Shown piece after piece: positions 32,183 to 42,210 of a stretch of 64,000 nt of DNA. Position numbers and translations under genes: made by a program. The stretch comes from Bedellia somnulentella (lineage: Eukaryota; Arthropoda; Insecta; Lepidoptera; Bedelliidae). The notes under the pieces were generated by a model that was not told the origin of the DNA, did not search any database, and saw only the letters and a program-made list of their open reading frames with translations. The stretch lies in NCBI GenBank assembly GCA_963576735.1, contig OY755176.1, forward strand, positions 10,277,423 through 10,341,422. Reading direction: 5' to 3'. Position 1 is the first letter of the stretch, and every line of letters starts with the position of its first letter.

Positions 32183-32239
32183 CTCCAATATCACGTTTTA
32201 TTGTATTCCAATGACTTCCGTATATAATAGTGTCCACAA

Positions 32240-32489
32240 GTTTTGTAGTGTAGGCTTACAATAGCACTATCCCATTTCTTCCAGTGGGTGTACGTAAGAG
32301 GCGACTGACGGTATTGGGGCTTTTAAGGCATTTTTGGGCGAAGCGGTTGGACACCCATCACCAACAACCTTTATCTCACCATGTTTTCCCCACTCAACTT
32401 TCCAAAATTGGAAGCCGAATTTCTAATTCCTTAGCTCTGGCCCCCCCTTCTAGGGATTTATAGCCGTGAGTATATGTATGTATGTAATG
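32240..32489 (+). mobile_element. S2 element with 10-bp TSD
   Basis: Full-length S2 flanked by GTGTCCACAA at 32230-32239 and 32490-32499 (14 bp with one mismatch). The hairpin region is altered (GAATTTCTAATTCC kept, GAAGCC upstream). Confidence 0.9.
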
Positions 32490-32499
32490 GTGTCCACAA

Positions 32500-32693
32500 T
32501 CTATATATATAAAAGAAAGTAGTGTTAGTTACAGCAGTTAGAACAGATGAACCGATTTACCTGAAAGTTTTTACAGAGGCTGGTTAGAATCAGTAAAAGA
32601 ACATAGGATATATATATCATCACGCTAAATATCATAAGGGGTAAGCAATAAAAATATTTACCACCATCCGTGTGAAGCTGGGCGGACCACTAG
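32500..32693 (+). mobile_element. Helitron-like mini-element, 194 bp
   Basis: Starts TCTATATATATAAAAGAAAG after an A and ends GGGCGGACCACTAG before a T. The pre-terminal CCGTGTGAAGCTGGGCGG matches the end of the 924-bp element at 24139-25062. Inserted exactly at the end of the preceding S2 duplication. Confidence 0.65.
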
Positions 32694-33005
32694 TAATAAA
32701 TAAAAGTTTCAAGATATCAAAAAATCTTATTTCTTATGTTCATAAAAATTGTTCTTAGAAACTTATTATGGCTCCATATAAAGCTAAAAAAACTGATAGT
32801 TGAGTAATTTAAAAATGACAATAATGGGAGAAGAAACGACAATAGTTTTGCGGGTACCGGAAGTACCATGGGTAGTGGTCCACTAGTCATAGATAAAAGT
32901 TTTTAAGATATTTAAATATCTTATTTGAAAAATTGTTATTGAAAACTTATTGTGACCCCATATAAACCTAAAAACTGATAGTTAAGAATTTAAAAATGAC
33001 AGTAT
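32687..33005 (+). repeat. Imperfect tandem duplication
   Basis: 32687-32824 and 32879-33005 are diverged direct copies (CCACTAG..ATAAAAGTTT, TCTTATTT, AAACTTATT, CCATATAAA, ACTGATAGTT, TTTAAAAATGACA in the same order), spaced by about 192 bp. Confidence 0.75.
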
Positions 33006-33269
33006 ATTATCTCAGGATGCTTTTGGTGAAAATGATAATGATAATTATGATTATTAATAAAACGTTCACGCCGTTTTATTATTAATCTAGGCTTAATAAA
33101 AGCCATTTTCTTTGAAAACTTGCACTAGGCAAGACTGTAGTGGACAAGGGCTAGATCACCTATTCAGTGAAGGTTCTAATCCCTCGCTGGTGTGTTGACA
33201 TATATGGGCTGTGCTGATTAGCCCCTTTTAAAATGTATCGTGTGTATAAATATGCATTTAATGAGATAC
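33006..33269. other. Little recognised
   Basis: GTGAAGGTTCTAATCCC at about 33165-33182 resembles a tRNA B-box and lies in a stretch that could be a SINE head, but no stems were confirmed. Confidence 0.25.
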
Positions 33270-33500
33270 CATATCTTCCCGTGGGTGTTCGTAAGAGGCG
33301 GCTCAGGGTATTGCGGCGTATTAAGTGATCTTTGGGCGATGCGGTTGGGGACTTATCACTAAGAACCTTTGTTTTACAATCTTTCAACAATTTTCCAATC
33401 AACTTCGAGGTGTGTGAAGTGGCCGAGGAATTTCATATTCCAAAGCTCTGGCTAGCTTTCTAAGGATTTATAGTCGTGAGTTTATGAATGTATTTATGTT
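33270..33500 (+). mobile_element. S2 element, diverged
   Basis: From ATCTTCCCGTGGGTGTTCGT to GGATTTATAGTCGTGAGTTT, with the 5' 50 bases missing. Hairpin region reads GAATTTCATATTC. Confidence 0.8.
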
Positions 33501-34009
33501 ATTTAAGGACAATAATTGTTGATAATTCCAAGTTATAATGTTTATTTCCATTACCGGATTGTAAAACCCATTTTATTATAGGTACCGCCAAAGTCTCCGA
33601 ATCCATCTCACTATAGCTATAAATATTTTTTTATTAAATGATAAGTTATTGCTTATTATAATTTTGAGTACTTTTATTCAAATATGCTAATATTTATTAT
33701 TTTTAATGTATAATAAATTAGTAAATAGTATTTTAATTTCAATATTTATACTTTATTAAAAACTATTTAAATGTTTGTTAGTTTGTTTTGTTTAACAAGA
33801 ATTCTAAGTTCCTGATAACTATTGTTAGCAAATTTAACGATCTATTTACACAAATAGAATAAATTACTATTTAAAAGTAACCGTAAAAATATATTCATAG
33901 ATCTTAACGTACCACTTCAATGATGCGACAAAATATGACTTAATGAAAAAAAATCTAATAAGGATTAAGTGGATGTCCCGTATGATACCACACATGGTGA
34001 AATACTCAC
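33501..34009. other. Nothing recognised
   Basis: Unassigned AT-rich DNA. Confidence 0.4.
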
Positions 34010-34130
34010 GTTTTTGTTTGGTTTCGTTAAAATACCTGAGACACAAAAACATGGTTACTATTTGTGCATATGGCAACATAAGTGTGAATAATGAAAAAAG
34101 TATGAGTTTGTAACTTTTTTTCTCCGTCAT
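34010..34130 (-). CDS. Candidate first coding exon of an unknown membrane or secreted protein
   Basis: Minus-strand ATG at 34130 opens MTEKKSYKLILFSLFTLM and continues LPYAQIVTMFLCL, then RYFNETKQK, up to a good splice donor (C|GTGAGTATT at 34010/34009). Residues 8-31 form one long hydrophobic stretch after a Lys-rich start, as in a signal peptide or signal anchor. The next exon is not identified and no homologue is recognised. It may be chance in AT-rich DNA; the start, hydrophobic stretch and donor together are the only support. Confidence 0.25.
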
Positions 34131-34456
34131 AGCGAGTTAGTGCTGCCTGTGGTGCTGCCAAGCGCGCTTCTTATGTATGTCAGTAATTTTGCTGGGTATA
34201 ATGTTCAAATATGATGAATAAGAATATCATCTTTGGTTGAAGAAGATTGAAGTGGAAGAATATCAAGTGGTTCGGCAGTAAGATGTAAATAGTACTACGT
34301 GTAATGCTACTGCCCATTCACTGTAATCTCTCTGTCTCCTTATACGACTCACGTAGGAAGTAAAGGGGTGTTGATATTCTAAGCTGCCATAACACGGCGA
34401 TTTATTATCAACATCAGCCAATAAATATCCGATCCTAGACGTAGGTTTCACTTACA
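34131..34456. other. Nothing recognised
   Basis: Unassigned; would be upstream of the candidate exon. Confidence 0.35.
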
Positions 34457-34606
34457 GCCCGGCCAGCACGAGCGGTGTTTAAACTAGTTATCGCGTGGGA
34501 TAAAGCAGCCATCTCTTACGCACTTACTTAGTATCGTATTGTCGTATTCTGCCATTTCATTCTAACCGTTATCGTGTCGATATAATAGCGCTCGTGCTAG
34601 CCGGGC
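34457..34606. repeat. MITE-like element, 150 bp
   Basis: Terminal inverted repeats GCCCGGCCAGCACGAGCG (34457-34474) and CGCTCGTGCTAGCCGGGC (34589-34606) differ at one base. The interior contains TATCGTATTGTCGTATTCTG and no coding. Confidence 0.75.
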
Positions 34607-35176
34607 AGATCTCTTTCAAGACTTTTAAACCTGCCTAGTGCCGCCATTAATTGTAAACTTGTTGTAAGCTTTATTAAGTAGTAGGCCCAAAATATTGGAC
34701 TGGCTATTCGATACGTGCTCGCCTCCCCATAACCTTTGAGACCCAAAGGCAGTTGGATCTGTATGCAATGTGTCTTGCCCCTAAATCTGGTTACTCATAA
34801 TCGATTCTCATTCGTTTTTACAATAGTGCAATCTACTAATATGATATTTACCTCACCGAAAATGACAGTAGGCCGACCCACCCTTTGGGAGACTCTGAGC
34901 TTCTTTGAGAGACTCATTGTAAGAAGCAACGACCGCAGACCTTTATGTTTAGCATCTGCGGAGTTATAGACAAGAAGATATGACGCAGGTCAGAACCTGG
35001 TCGTATATATTTCTGAGAACGCTATCAGTGATTGACCTTATTCCGGAAGTTGGGTCTACCAAACCGAATGGTGTGAATATTGGTGACCTACTTCGAGCGT
35101 AGAATCTCGAATATTAAAAAGTGGGTATAATTAACATTTGACGAGATTTTTATTTTGACATCATATTTTTTTACTT
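34607..35176. other. Nothing recognised
   Basis: Unassigned. Confidence 0.4.
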
Positions 35177-35186
35177 AGTTTGCTAA

Positions 35187-35373
35187 TTGTATTGTATTGG
35201 GGCTATTAAGGGATTTTCGGGCGATGCGGTTGGAGACCCATCACCAAGAACCTTTATTTCACCATCTATTCCCCCGCACCTTCCAAAAGTGGCTGAGGAA
35301 TTTCTAATTCCTTAGCTCTGGCTACCCCTTTCTTGGGATTTATAGCCGTGAGTATATGTATGTATGTATGTAT
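35187..35373 (+). mobile_element. S2 element, 5'-truncated, with 9-bp TSD
   Basis: Starts at TTGTATTGGGGCTATTAAGG and runs to the TATG tail. GTTTGCTAA at 35178-35186 and 35374-35382 flanks it. Only the last 185 bp of S2 are present. Confidence 0.85.
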
Positions 35374-35382
35374 GTTTGCTAA

Positions 35383-36471
35383 ATCTAAACAGCGAATAAA
35401 TGTCTTTCTTTCTTTCTTTATAATTAACCATACCCAGAGGCAAAGGTTTAAAATTATAAACGTAAATATTTACGTTATATAGCTCTTAACCTATAGTTTA
35501 ATAAACTCTGTATCTATTATAGTTACGCCATTAACCCAGAGGGATAGGCAAAGTTTACGTCTTTCTCCCGACCACCTATGTATGATATTACATACCAATA
35601 CATGTATAATCTCATACAGTCATCACTTATGCAAACACATCTTTACAGAGTAAATCCTGTAATGCCATTTGAGATATAATAGTCAATTCATTACTTCAAA
35701 CTGAAGGAAACACTTGAAGGAATATACTTTATGATGTGATTATTATAATTTTGATTTTATTGAAAAAAATCTATTCAATCAAGAGATCTATGGAAAAGCA
35801 TTGTCAAAAAAACTTTGTTATACTAAATTTATTTTCTATCTATTATTATATTAAAAAAAAACCTATAACCTTGGATAAAGTGTCTACGCGATTCAATAAA
35901 AACGGTCTATGGGCCTTTATTAAAAAAAGTAACATGACTACGAGATAATCCAACGAGGCAGTAGCAACGAGTATAAAAAAACTTATACATTTAAAATTCC
36001 TCGTCGTCGTTCTTTGTTATGAGGTATATAAAGCAGCGAATTGTTTAGTTATATAAATGATTGTAGCTTACTGAATTGAAGATAGTAGTCTGCTTAGCCT
36101 ACTCTTTTCAAAAAGTTCAGAATATTGAGGTAAGAATTAAAAAAAAAGTATACAGTACTAAGTTTTAGTTATTACTGCTAAGATTATATAACCAACTTGT
36201 GGAACCCAGCTTTCCAAGGGTAGTGTTATTTTACAAATACCTAAGATTTATCCAACAACTGCTAACTCCTTATAAAATTTTACGTGTTTATGTATAGCCT
36301 GTCTTATTTCTGAAGGGGGTGGGGTTCTGTCCATGAATTATTATTATTTTTAGATGTGCGGTTCTTTTACATTAGAAACAAACAAGTACACTAAAATATC
36401 GTTCCTCTTTATTATAGGTGATAGGGTAGATAGATAAGATACATATACTCTGATAAAGGTAACCACACTAA
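35383..36471. other. Mostly unassigned; simple-repeat tail and LINE-alpha trace
   Basis: GCGAATAAATGTCTTTCTTT (35391-35412) resembles the tail at 4147-4170. TTACGCCATTAACCCAGAGG GATAGGC at about 35523-35550 faintly matches the LINE-alpha 3' end in reverse. The rest is unassigned. Confidence 0.35.
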
Positions 36472-36616
36472 TCCATTTCTGCCCGCAGGTGTTGTTCTTT
36501 CTTTTCTCTTGGCAATCATGGTCTTGGGCCTTGGTGATTATTGGGCAATGTGTTTGAGACCTATCACCAACCATCCTTAAAAACTCTTCCTTACTTTGTT
36601 GTCAAAAGTGGCCAAG
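36472..36616 (+). repeat. S2 fragment, degenerate
   Basis: TCTGCCCGCAGGTGTTGTTC, GGGCCTTGGTGATTATTGGG and GAGACCTATCACCAACCATC trace the S2 5' half and interior. Confidence 0.6.
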
Positions 36617-36681
36617 GACTGGATAGCTGTAATTTAATAAGATTGCTTGTTATCATAATTATTACCCTTTTCTATAAGGTA

Positions 36682-37055
36682 TACCGTAACAACCGTGATA
36701 GCCCAGTGGGTAGAACACTCGGTTATCGTGCAAACGACTAGTGTTCAAATCCTGGGTCGGGCCTACACCAATTTGTCTTTTCTAAAGACATATGTGTGGT
36801 TAATTTATCATGGTTGTTAACGGTGAGGGAAAACATCGTGAGGAAACCCACATGGCTGAGTTGTACTTAGTCATGTGACAGTGTATTCGTACAAAACGGC
36901 GATAGGCCAGCCCCCTATCACGTGAGTACACTGTCCATGCAAAACGTGGGTACTCTGAACACCAGGTGACAAAGTCACGTGATATTCAGAAGGATTAGTA
37001 CCTCTGCCAACCCCTTCGGGGATATTCGGCGTGAACGTTTATGTTATGTTATATG
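36682..37055 (+). mobile_element. S1a SINE, full length, 12-bp TSD
   Basis: Head GTGATAGCCCAGTGGGTAGA, B-box-like TGTTCAAATCCTGGG, tail GTTTATGTTATGTTAT. TTCTATAAGGTA at 36670-36681 and 37056-37067 is an exact duplication. Good reference copy for the family. Confidence 0.95.
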
Positions 37056-37067
37056 TTCTATAAGGTA

Positions 37068-38350
37068 AAGAAAAGGGGCAAACATAAAGATTAAAAGTCA
37101 AAATTTATAATTGCAAATCAAGCTATACTTAAAGGATACACGTAGTCATTATAATCTTATTGGAGCACATGCTGCTTATTGATTCAAAATTGCGGATCCA
37201 AACACCTTTGCTAAGTATTTTTCTAGTTTTTCAATAAACGTGCTAGTATTCTGCAGAACGCTTTCATATTGTATGAACACTTTTGCCTTATATTCATGAA
37301 AAATAAAGAAAAAGTGTGAGCGTGCGACCCGTAAAATTTTAGTGCGATTGAATCAATTTGTTTGGATACGTCGTCTTTTTTGTTCAATTTTTTTATACAG
37401 TTTGCAAAGCGTAAAAAACCAATACTACTATAAATCGTGTTTTCGAAAGATGATTCATGTTACTTCAGTACTATTTTGACTTTTTTTTCTGCCGTTTGCT
37501 TTATAAGGGATAGGCAGTGATCACCGTCTTTGAGCACACAGTTTTTTTGGAATTATGCCCGATTTTTTATTTTTTTTTTTATTTTGTGTATTCGTACTAA
37601 AGCTATGTCATAATCCTGTTTGTATGTAAATAAATAAAGTTGTGTCAGAAGCATTTTAATTGAATGTTAAGTAACGGGGTTGGTAATACTAATGAGGTTC
37701 ACACAACCAATTATTTATTTATTTTATTAAAAATGCTGTATAGTACTCCTCTCTAGCAGAAATAACTGTATCCATTTGAGTTGATTTTTTAAAATAAATC
37801 GATCTCAGACATAGCCAGCGTCAAACTTAGCCATCATATCATGGCATCATAGTGTATTTTACGCGAGCCTACTTCTTACCAGAGAGGTGAGGTTGCGTGA
37901 GTGTAATTTTTACAATTATTCTTGAAGTGTTTGACTCGTTCTTTGGCATTTTGGAATTAATTACGAGATTACATTGTTTATATTGAAAAAAGTTACGTAC
38001 AGACGAAATCACAGGTGTAAAAAAATTAACATGCATTTTTAAAATACGGTTATTGGAGCCCCAAATCATGTTCCTCAAAAGGACTTTAATCCATTAAATA
38101 ATTCACTCTCACAAAGAGGGCAAAATTCTTAAGAAATTCGTGTAAATATACGATCAACACCTAAAATCATGAACGCTCCATAAACCCGCGAATATATTCG
38201 TCCTTAGCCGCCCCATTTGCAATTATAGCGGCGGTTTCTTTACCCGAAAACTCGCTATGCCTCCTACATAGTAGATTATTGAAAAACTTACTAACTCAGT
38301 ATTTTTTGTTATTTTATACTGACATGTTACTTATAACACATTCGTGTGCT
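37068..38350. other. Nothing recognised
   Basis: About 1.3 kb of AT-rich DNA with no repeat or coding motif identified. Confidence 0.5.
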
Positions 38351-38623
38351 TATACTTGATCAATGCCGTGTAGTGTCGGCTTAGAATAACACTACCCCAT
38401 TTCTAGGGGCCGTTCAAGTATTACATAAGAACTATGGAGGGGTGGGGTGGGGGGGTATTTGTATTGCTTATTTTGGATGACATGGGAGACAGGGGGAGTC
38501 TGGATGATGATTACATCATCGGTAGTTATTTAACAACCAAGCTCGAACATGCAAAACGCATGGTCTTTATCGTGCTTCCAATGCTACTAAATTGTCACAT
38601 CGAGCAAATTCATAAAAAAGTAA

Positions 38624-38793
38624 ACACGGTTGTTAACGGTGAGGGAAAACAGCATAAGGACACATAACATTGTAGGGAAACCCACATGGCTAAGTTGTAC
38701 TTAGTCAAGTGACAGTATATTCATACAAAATGACGATAGGCCTGCCCCCTATTTAGGGATATACAGCGTGAACGTTTGAGTTAAGTTGAGTTG
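38624..38793 (+). mobile_element. S1 SINE, internally deleted
   Basis: CACGGTTGTTAACGGTGAGG to GGCCTGCCCCCTAT, then directly AGGGATATACAGCGTGAACG and a GTTGAG tail. The block from CACGTGAGTAC to CCAACCCC is lost. Confidence 0.85.
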
Positions 38794-39086
38794 AGAACGA
38801 ATGTAGACATTCCAAAATCGGATGAAAGTGAGCATATTTGCAACACTGAGCAGCAATCCAAGCAGTCCGGATCCAGCATACAGTAATCCAGCTGGATCCA
38901 GCGCCTTTTTAAACATGCTGGATCCAGCATACATCTTGATCCAGCGATGCGGATCCGCAAACGTATAAATTTCTATTGTTTAGTTTTGAGTTGAGAGTAT
39001 CGGTGCGGCAACGTTGCCGGTCTGTCGACACAGCACGTGCCTCATGAAAGGGAACGCTGCGCCCCTTTTCCCCAAAACCCGTTAAA

Positions 39087-39431
39087 ATGACTTTAGAGCT
39101 AGAGCTTGAGATAGAACTTAAAAGAGAGAAGGAGAACTTTAATAAACAAAAGCTAAGTGGTCAATTAGATTACGAAAAGATCTTGAAAAAAGAAATGAGC
39201 GTTCATGAGAGCAAAGGAGTGCGAGGTGAACATTTATCAATGGTTTATGAGTATTTAATGACCTTAAAACAGACCAGTGTAGAGGCCGAAAGGGCATTCT
39301 CACCAGCCGGCTACATATGCAGTTTTGTGCGAAGCAGGTTGGGAGATAAGACTATAGATAAAATTTGTTTTCTAAGGTCTTACTTTCAGAGAATTCAGAA
39401 AAAGAAGAAGTCTCTTATCGTCAGGCTATAA
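39087..39431 (+). pseudogene. hAT transposase C-terminal dimerisation region
   Basis: 114 codons from ATG to TAA. The first half is charged and helical (LELELEIELKREKENF). The second half is the hAT C-terminal signature: LKQTSVEAERAFSPAGY, then VRSRLGDKTIDKICFLRSYF. The catalytic RNase-H-like part and BED finger are missing, so the reading frame is only the C-terminal exon or remnant. Free of stops, so not very old. Confidence 0.8.
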
Positions 39432-39554
39432 ACTACTTAATTACTAAGTATTAACGAGCGGAGAGAAAATAATTCAAAGCTTTTTTTGTTTGATATAAAA
39501 ATACTATTGAAAATTAAAATAGCCTTATTCTTACGGTCCTTTTCTAAAAGAATG

Positions 39555-40955
39555 TAGTCCGGTCAATTTAGGCCTAAAATAAGGAGGAAGGTTACATAAA
39601 TTCATAAGAAGCTGAAAATTGGCACAATTGTTCAAAACATGATTATAAATGAAACCTCAAAAGTCCCCATCGTTCCGAGGTGTGCTAAAAATTTTACACG
39701 AGGTCAAAGGTAAAAAAAATGAGTTTTTTGCGATCTTAAGTGAAACGGTGAGTTTTTTCGCAAAATTACCCCAGTACAAAATTGTAGATCAGAAAATTCT
39801 CTACAAAAAAGATATCAATATTTTTTTCCTAAAAGCCACCATTTTGAAGATATAACGCGTTGAAAAGTTCGATCATTGGTAATCTTCATATTTTGCACAT
39901 GTACGCCACGTATGAACATAACTTATAAGGTGTTATAACTTAAATTTATTTGCTATTGGTGATTGTAACTTGTTTCTATACAATATAAGTTAAAATATAA
40001 AAAAAACCACTTGCTTAGATAAGTTGCGATACGCAACTTTTGTTAAAAATACGCGTAATAAAAAGCAAGTACAACTAGCTTCTTTACCTCCAACCTCAGT
40101 AGCTGCTCACCAACATTTATTTCGGGTATATTACCAGGTTCAAGTGTGGCTTGGTAATCAGCTGGACCCTAAAGACTGGTGTTGGAAGTTGGTCGACAAT
40201 ACATTAGAGCCAGTTCTAACTTTACTTCCACCAGCACCTGAGAAACTTCTCAACTCAATATTTTGCAACTGTAAAAAAGGTTGTAATGCTAAATGTGGAT
40301 GCAGAAAAGTTGGACTGTTTTGTTCCCTGGCATGCACAAACTGCCAAGGCCGATCGTGCTTGAGTCAGCTAATGTAGAAGAATCATATGATACCAATGAG
40401 GAATCGCTAGTGGGACAGTTGATCTGTGAAATAGAAGAAAAAGAAGAAGAACAGGAAGAAGAACAAGAAGAAGACGAAGAACAAGAAACAGTAATCCAGG
40501 AAAATTACGAATCAGACGAGGAATATTAATCATTTCATTTTCAATCACACCGCCATCATTTTAACCAACCGATAAATAAAACGCGCTAAGTACACTACCT
40601 CATAGGTGGCGTGGAAATGTGTGCAAAATATGAAGATTACCAATGATCGAACTTTTCAACGCGTTATATCTTCAAAATGGTGGCTTTTAGAAAAAAAATA
40701 TTGTTATCTTTTTTGTAGAGAATTTTCTGATCTACAATTTTGTACTGGGGTGATTTTGCGAAAAAACTCACCGTTTCACTTAAGATCGCAAAAAACTCAT
40801 TTTTTTTTACCTTTGACCTCGTGTAAAATTTTTAGCACACCTCGGAACGATGGGGACTTTTGAGGTTTCATTTATAATCAAGTTTTGAACAATTGTGCCA
40901 ATTTTCAGCTTCTTATGAATTTATGCAACCTTGAATGTATAAATTGACCGGACTA
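39555..40955 (+). mobile_element. Element with about 350-bp terminal inverted repeats and a CXC-type protein
   Basis: The tips TAGTCCGGTCAATTTA (39555-39570) and its reverse complement (40940-40955) begin inverted arms of roughly 350 bp (39555-39915 and 40600-40955) that differ mainly by small indels. The arms include CAAAAGTCCCCATCGTTCCG and AACGCGTTGAAAAGTTCGAT. About 680 bp of unique sequence lies between. Total 1401 bp. Inserted within the hAT remnant. I do not recognise the superfamily. Confidence 0.75.
40024..40529 (+). pseudogene. C-terminal part of a CXC (tesmin/TSO1-like) element protein, frameshifted
   Basis: The first frame (to 40377) reads QLASLPPTSVAAHQHLFRVY, YQVQVWLGNQLDPKDW, LPPAPEKLLNSIFC, then a cysteine array CNCKKGCNAKCGCRK-GLFCS-ACTNCQGRSC. 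A second frame (about 40360-40529) continues with an acidic tail rich in Glu (EEKEEEQEEEQEEDEE). A one-base shift near 40360 would join them. Similar cysteine-rich proteins with this LPPT...VYxQVQxWLG block are found in repeated insect sequences. The N-terminal majority of such proteins is missing here. Function unknown; the CXC motif suggests zinc-dependent DNA binding. Confidence 0.6.
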
Positions 40956-41128
40956 AAGTTAATTTTAAAAGATTTTTAAGTGAGAAAGATTGCTACTGAT
41001 TAGCCGTCCTATCATTAAATATAAGCGTTATTAATAGAATAGTGCTTACTCAGAAACATTATCTTAAATGTTGTATGAATATAAGGTTATATGTTTCTTA
41101 TTTAATTTTATGATGATTAATTTGATCT

Positions 41129-41503
41129 ATACGACATGATAGTCCAGTGGGTAGAACACCCGCCCGAAAACAGAAGGGCGTGAGTTCCAATCCTGGGTCA
41201 GGCCTACACCTATTTGTCTTTTCTAAAGTCATATGTGTGGTTAATTTATCATAGTTGTTAACGGTGAGGGAAAACATCGTGAGGAAACCCACATGGCTGA
41301 ATTGTACTTAGTCATGTGACAGTGTATTCGTACAAAACGGCGATAGGCCTGTCCCCTATCACGTGAGTACACTGTCTAAGCAAAACGTGGGTACCTTCTC
41401 TGGACACTCGATGGCGCTGCCATGTGAGTTCAGAAGTATTGGTACCTATTGGTAGCCAACCCGTTCGGGGACAAACGGCGTGAACGTTTATGTTATGTTA
41501 TAT
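41129..41503 (+). mobile_element. S1b SINE, full length, 12-bp TSD
   Basis: S1b head ACGACATGATAGTCCAGTGG, CACCCGCCCGAAAACAGAAG, GAGTTCCAATCCTGGG. The 3' part has CTGGACACTCGATGGCGCTG where S1a has GAACACCAGGTGACAAAGTC. TTAATTTGATCT at 41117-41128 and 41504-41515 flanks it. A small duplication (TTGGTACCTATTGGTAG) is private. Confidence 0.95.
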
Positions 41504-41868
41504 TTAATTTGATCTCAAATTATTAAAAAACTAATGCAAATTAATATAAAATATCACCAAATGAGTGAAAGATTTCAAAGATTATCGTAAAAAGTACAAA
41601 TTAATAAAAAACGTCTTAAAAATGTCGTCTTTTAATTTTCATTCCACGTTTTGCTGGATCCGCGCTGGATCCAGCTGGATTCAGGTCGATCCAGCAAAAA
41701 TTCCGCTGGATTGAAAACGCCGCTGGATTGCAATCCCTAAGTCCAATGTCATTGAAAACTTATATCATGGATTTGAATTTAATATGTGTACCAAGAATTT
41801 AAAATATGTTAGATATGTTCGTTAGATTCTAATATTCTTGTCCCGTACTCTATATTGAGTAAGGAATA

Positions 41869-42210
41869 AAAATTGATAGTCCAGTGGGTAAACAGACAGG
41901 CGTGAGTTCAAATCCCGGGTCGGACCTACACTAATCTGTCCTTCGTTAAGTCATATGTGTTGTTAATTTATCATGGTTGTTAATGGTGAGGGAAAATATC
42001 GTGAGGAAACCCACATGGCTGAGTTGTACTTAGCCATGTTATAGTGTATTCGTACAAAACGGCGATAGGCCTGCCCCATATCACGTGAGTACATGTCTAA
42101 ACAATATTTGGGTACCTACTTTGGACACTAGGTGGCGCTGTCACGCTGTGCATAAGTATTGGTACCTCTGCCAACCCATTCGGGGATAAACGGCGTGAAC
42201 GTTTATGTTT
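41869..42210 (+). mobile_element. S1b SINE, internally deleted in the head
   Basis: TTGATAGTCCAGTGGGTAAA joined to CAGACAGGCGTGAGTTCAAA (about 20 bp of the tRNA-like anticodon region lost), then normal to CATTCGGGGATAAACGGCGT. More diverged than the 41129 copy. Confidence 0.85.

Larger units (their letters stand above)
38868..41740. mobile_element. hAT-like transposon remnant with GGATCCAGC subterminal repeats
   Basis: The words GGATCCAGC / GCTGGAT(T/C)C are clustered at 38868-38955 (six or so) and again at 41652-41738 (six or so), in both orientations. The clusters bracket a hAT transposase fragment (39087-39431). Clustered subterminal motifs are binding sites in hAT elements. The exact ends and an 8-bp duplication were not found. 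The CXC element and an S1b are inserted within. Confidence 0.6.

Noticed and set aside
40293..40529. Glu-rich plus-strand frame as a separate acidic protein
   Set aside because: It overlaps the CXC reading frame and is better explained as its frameshifted C-terminal tail.
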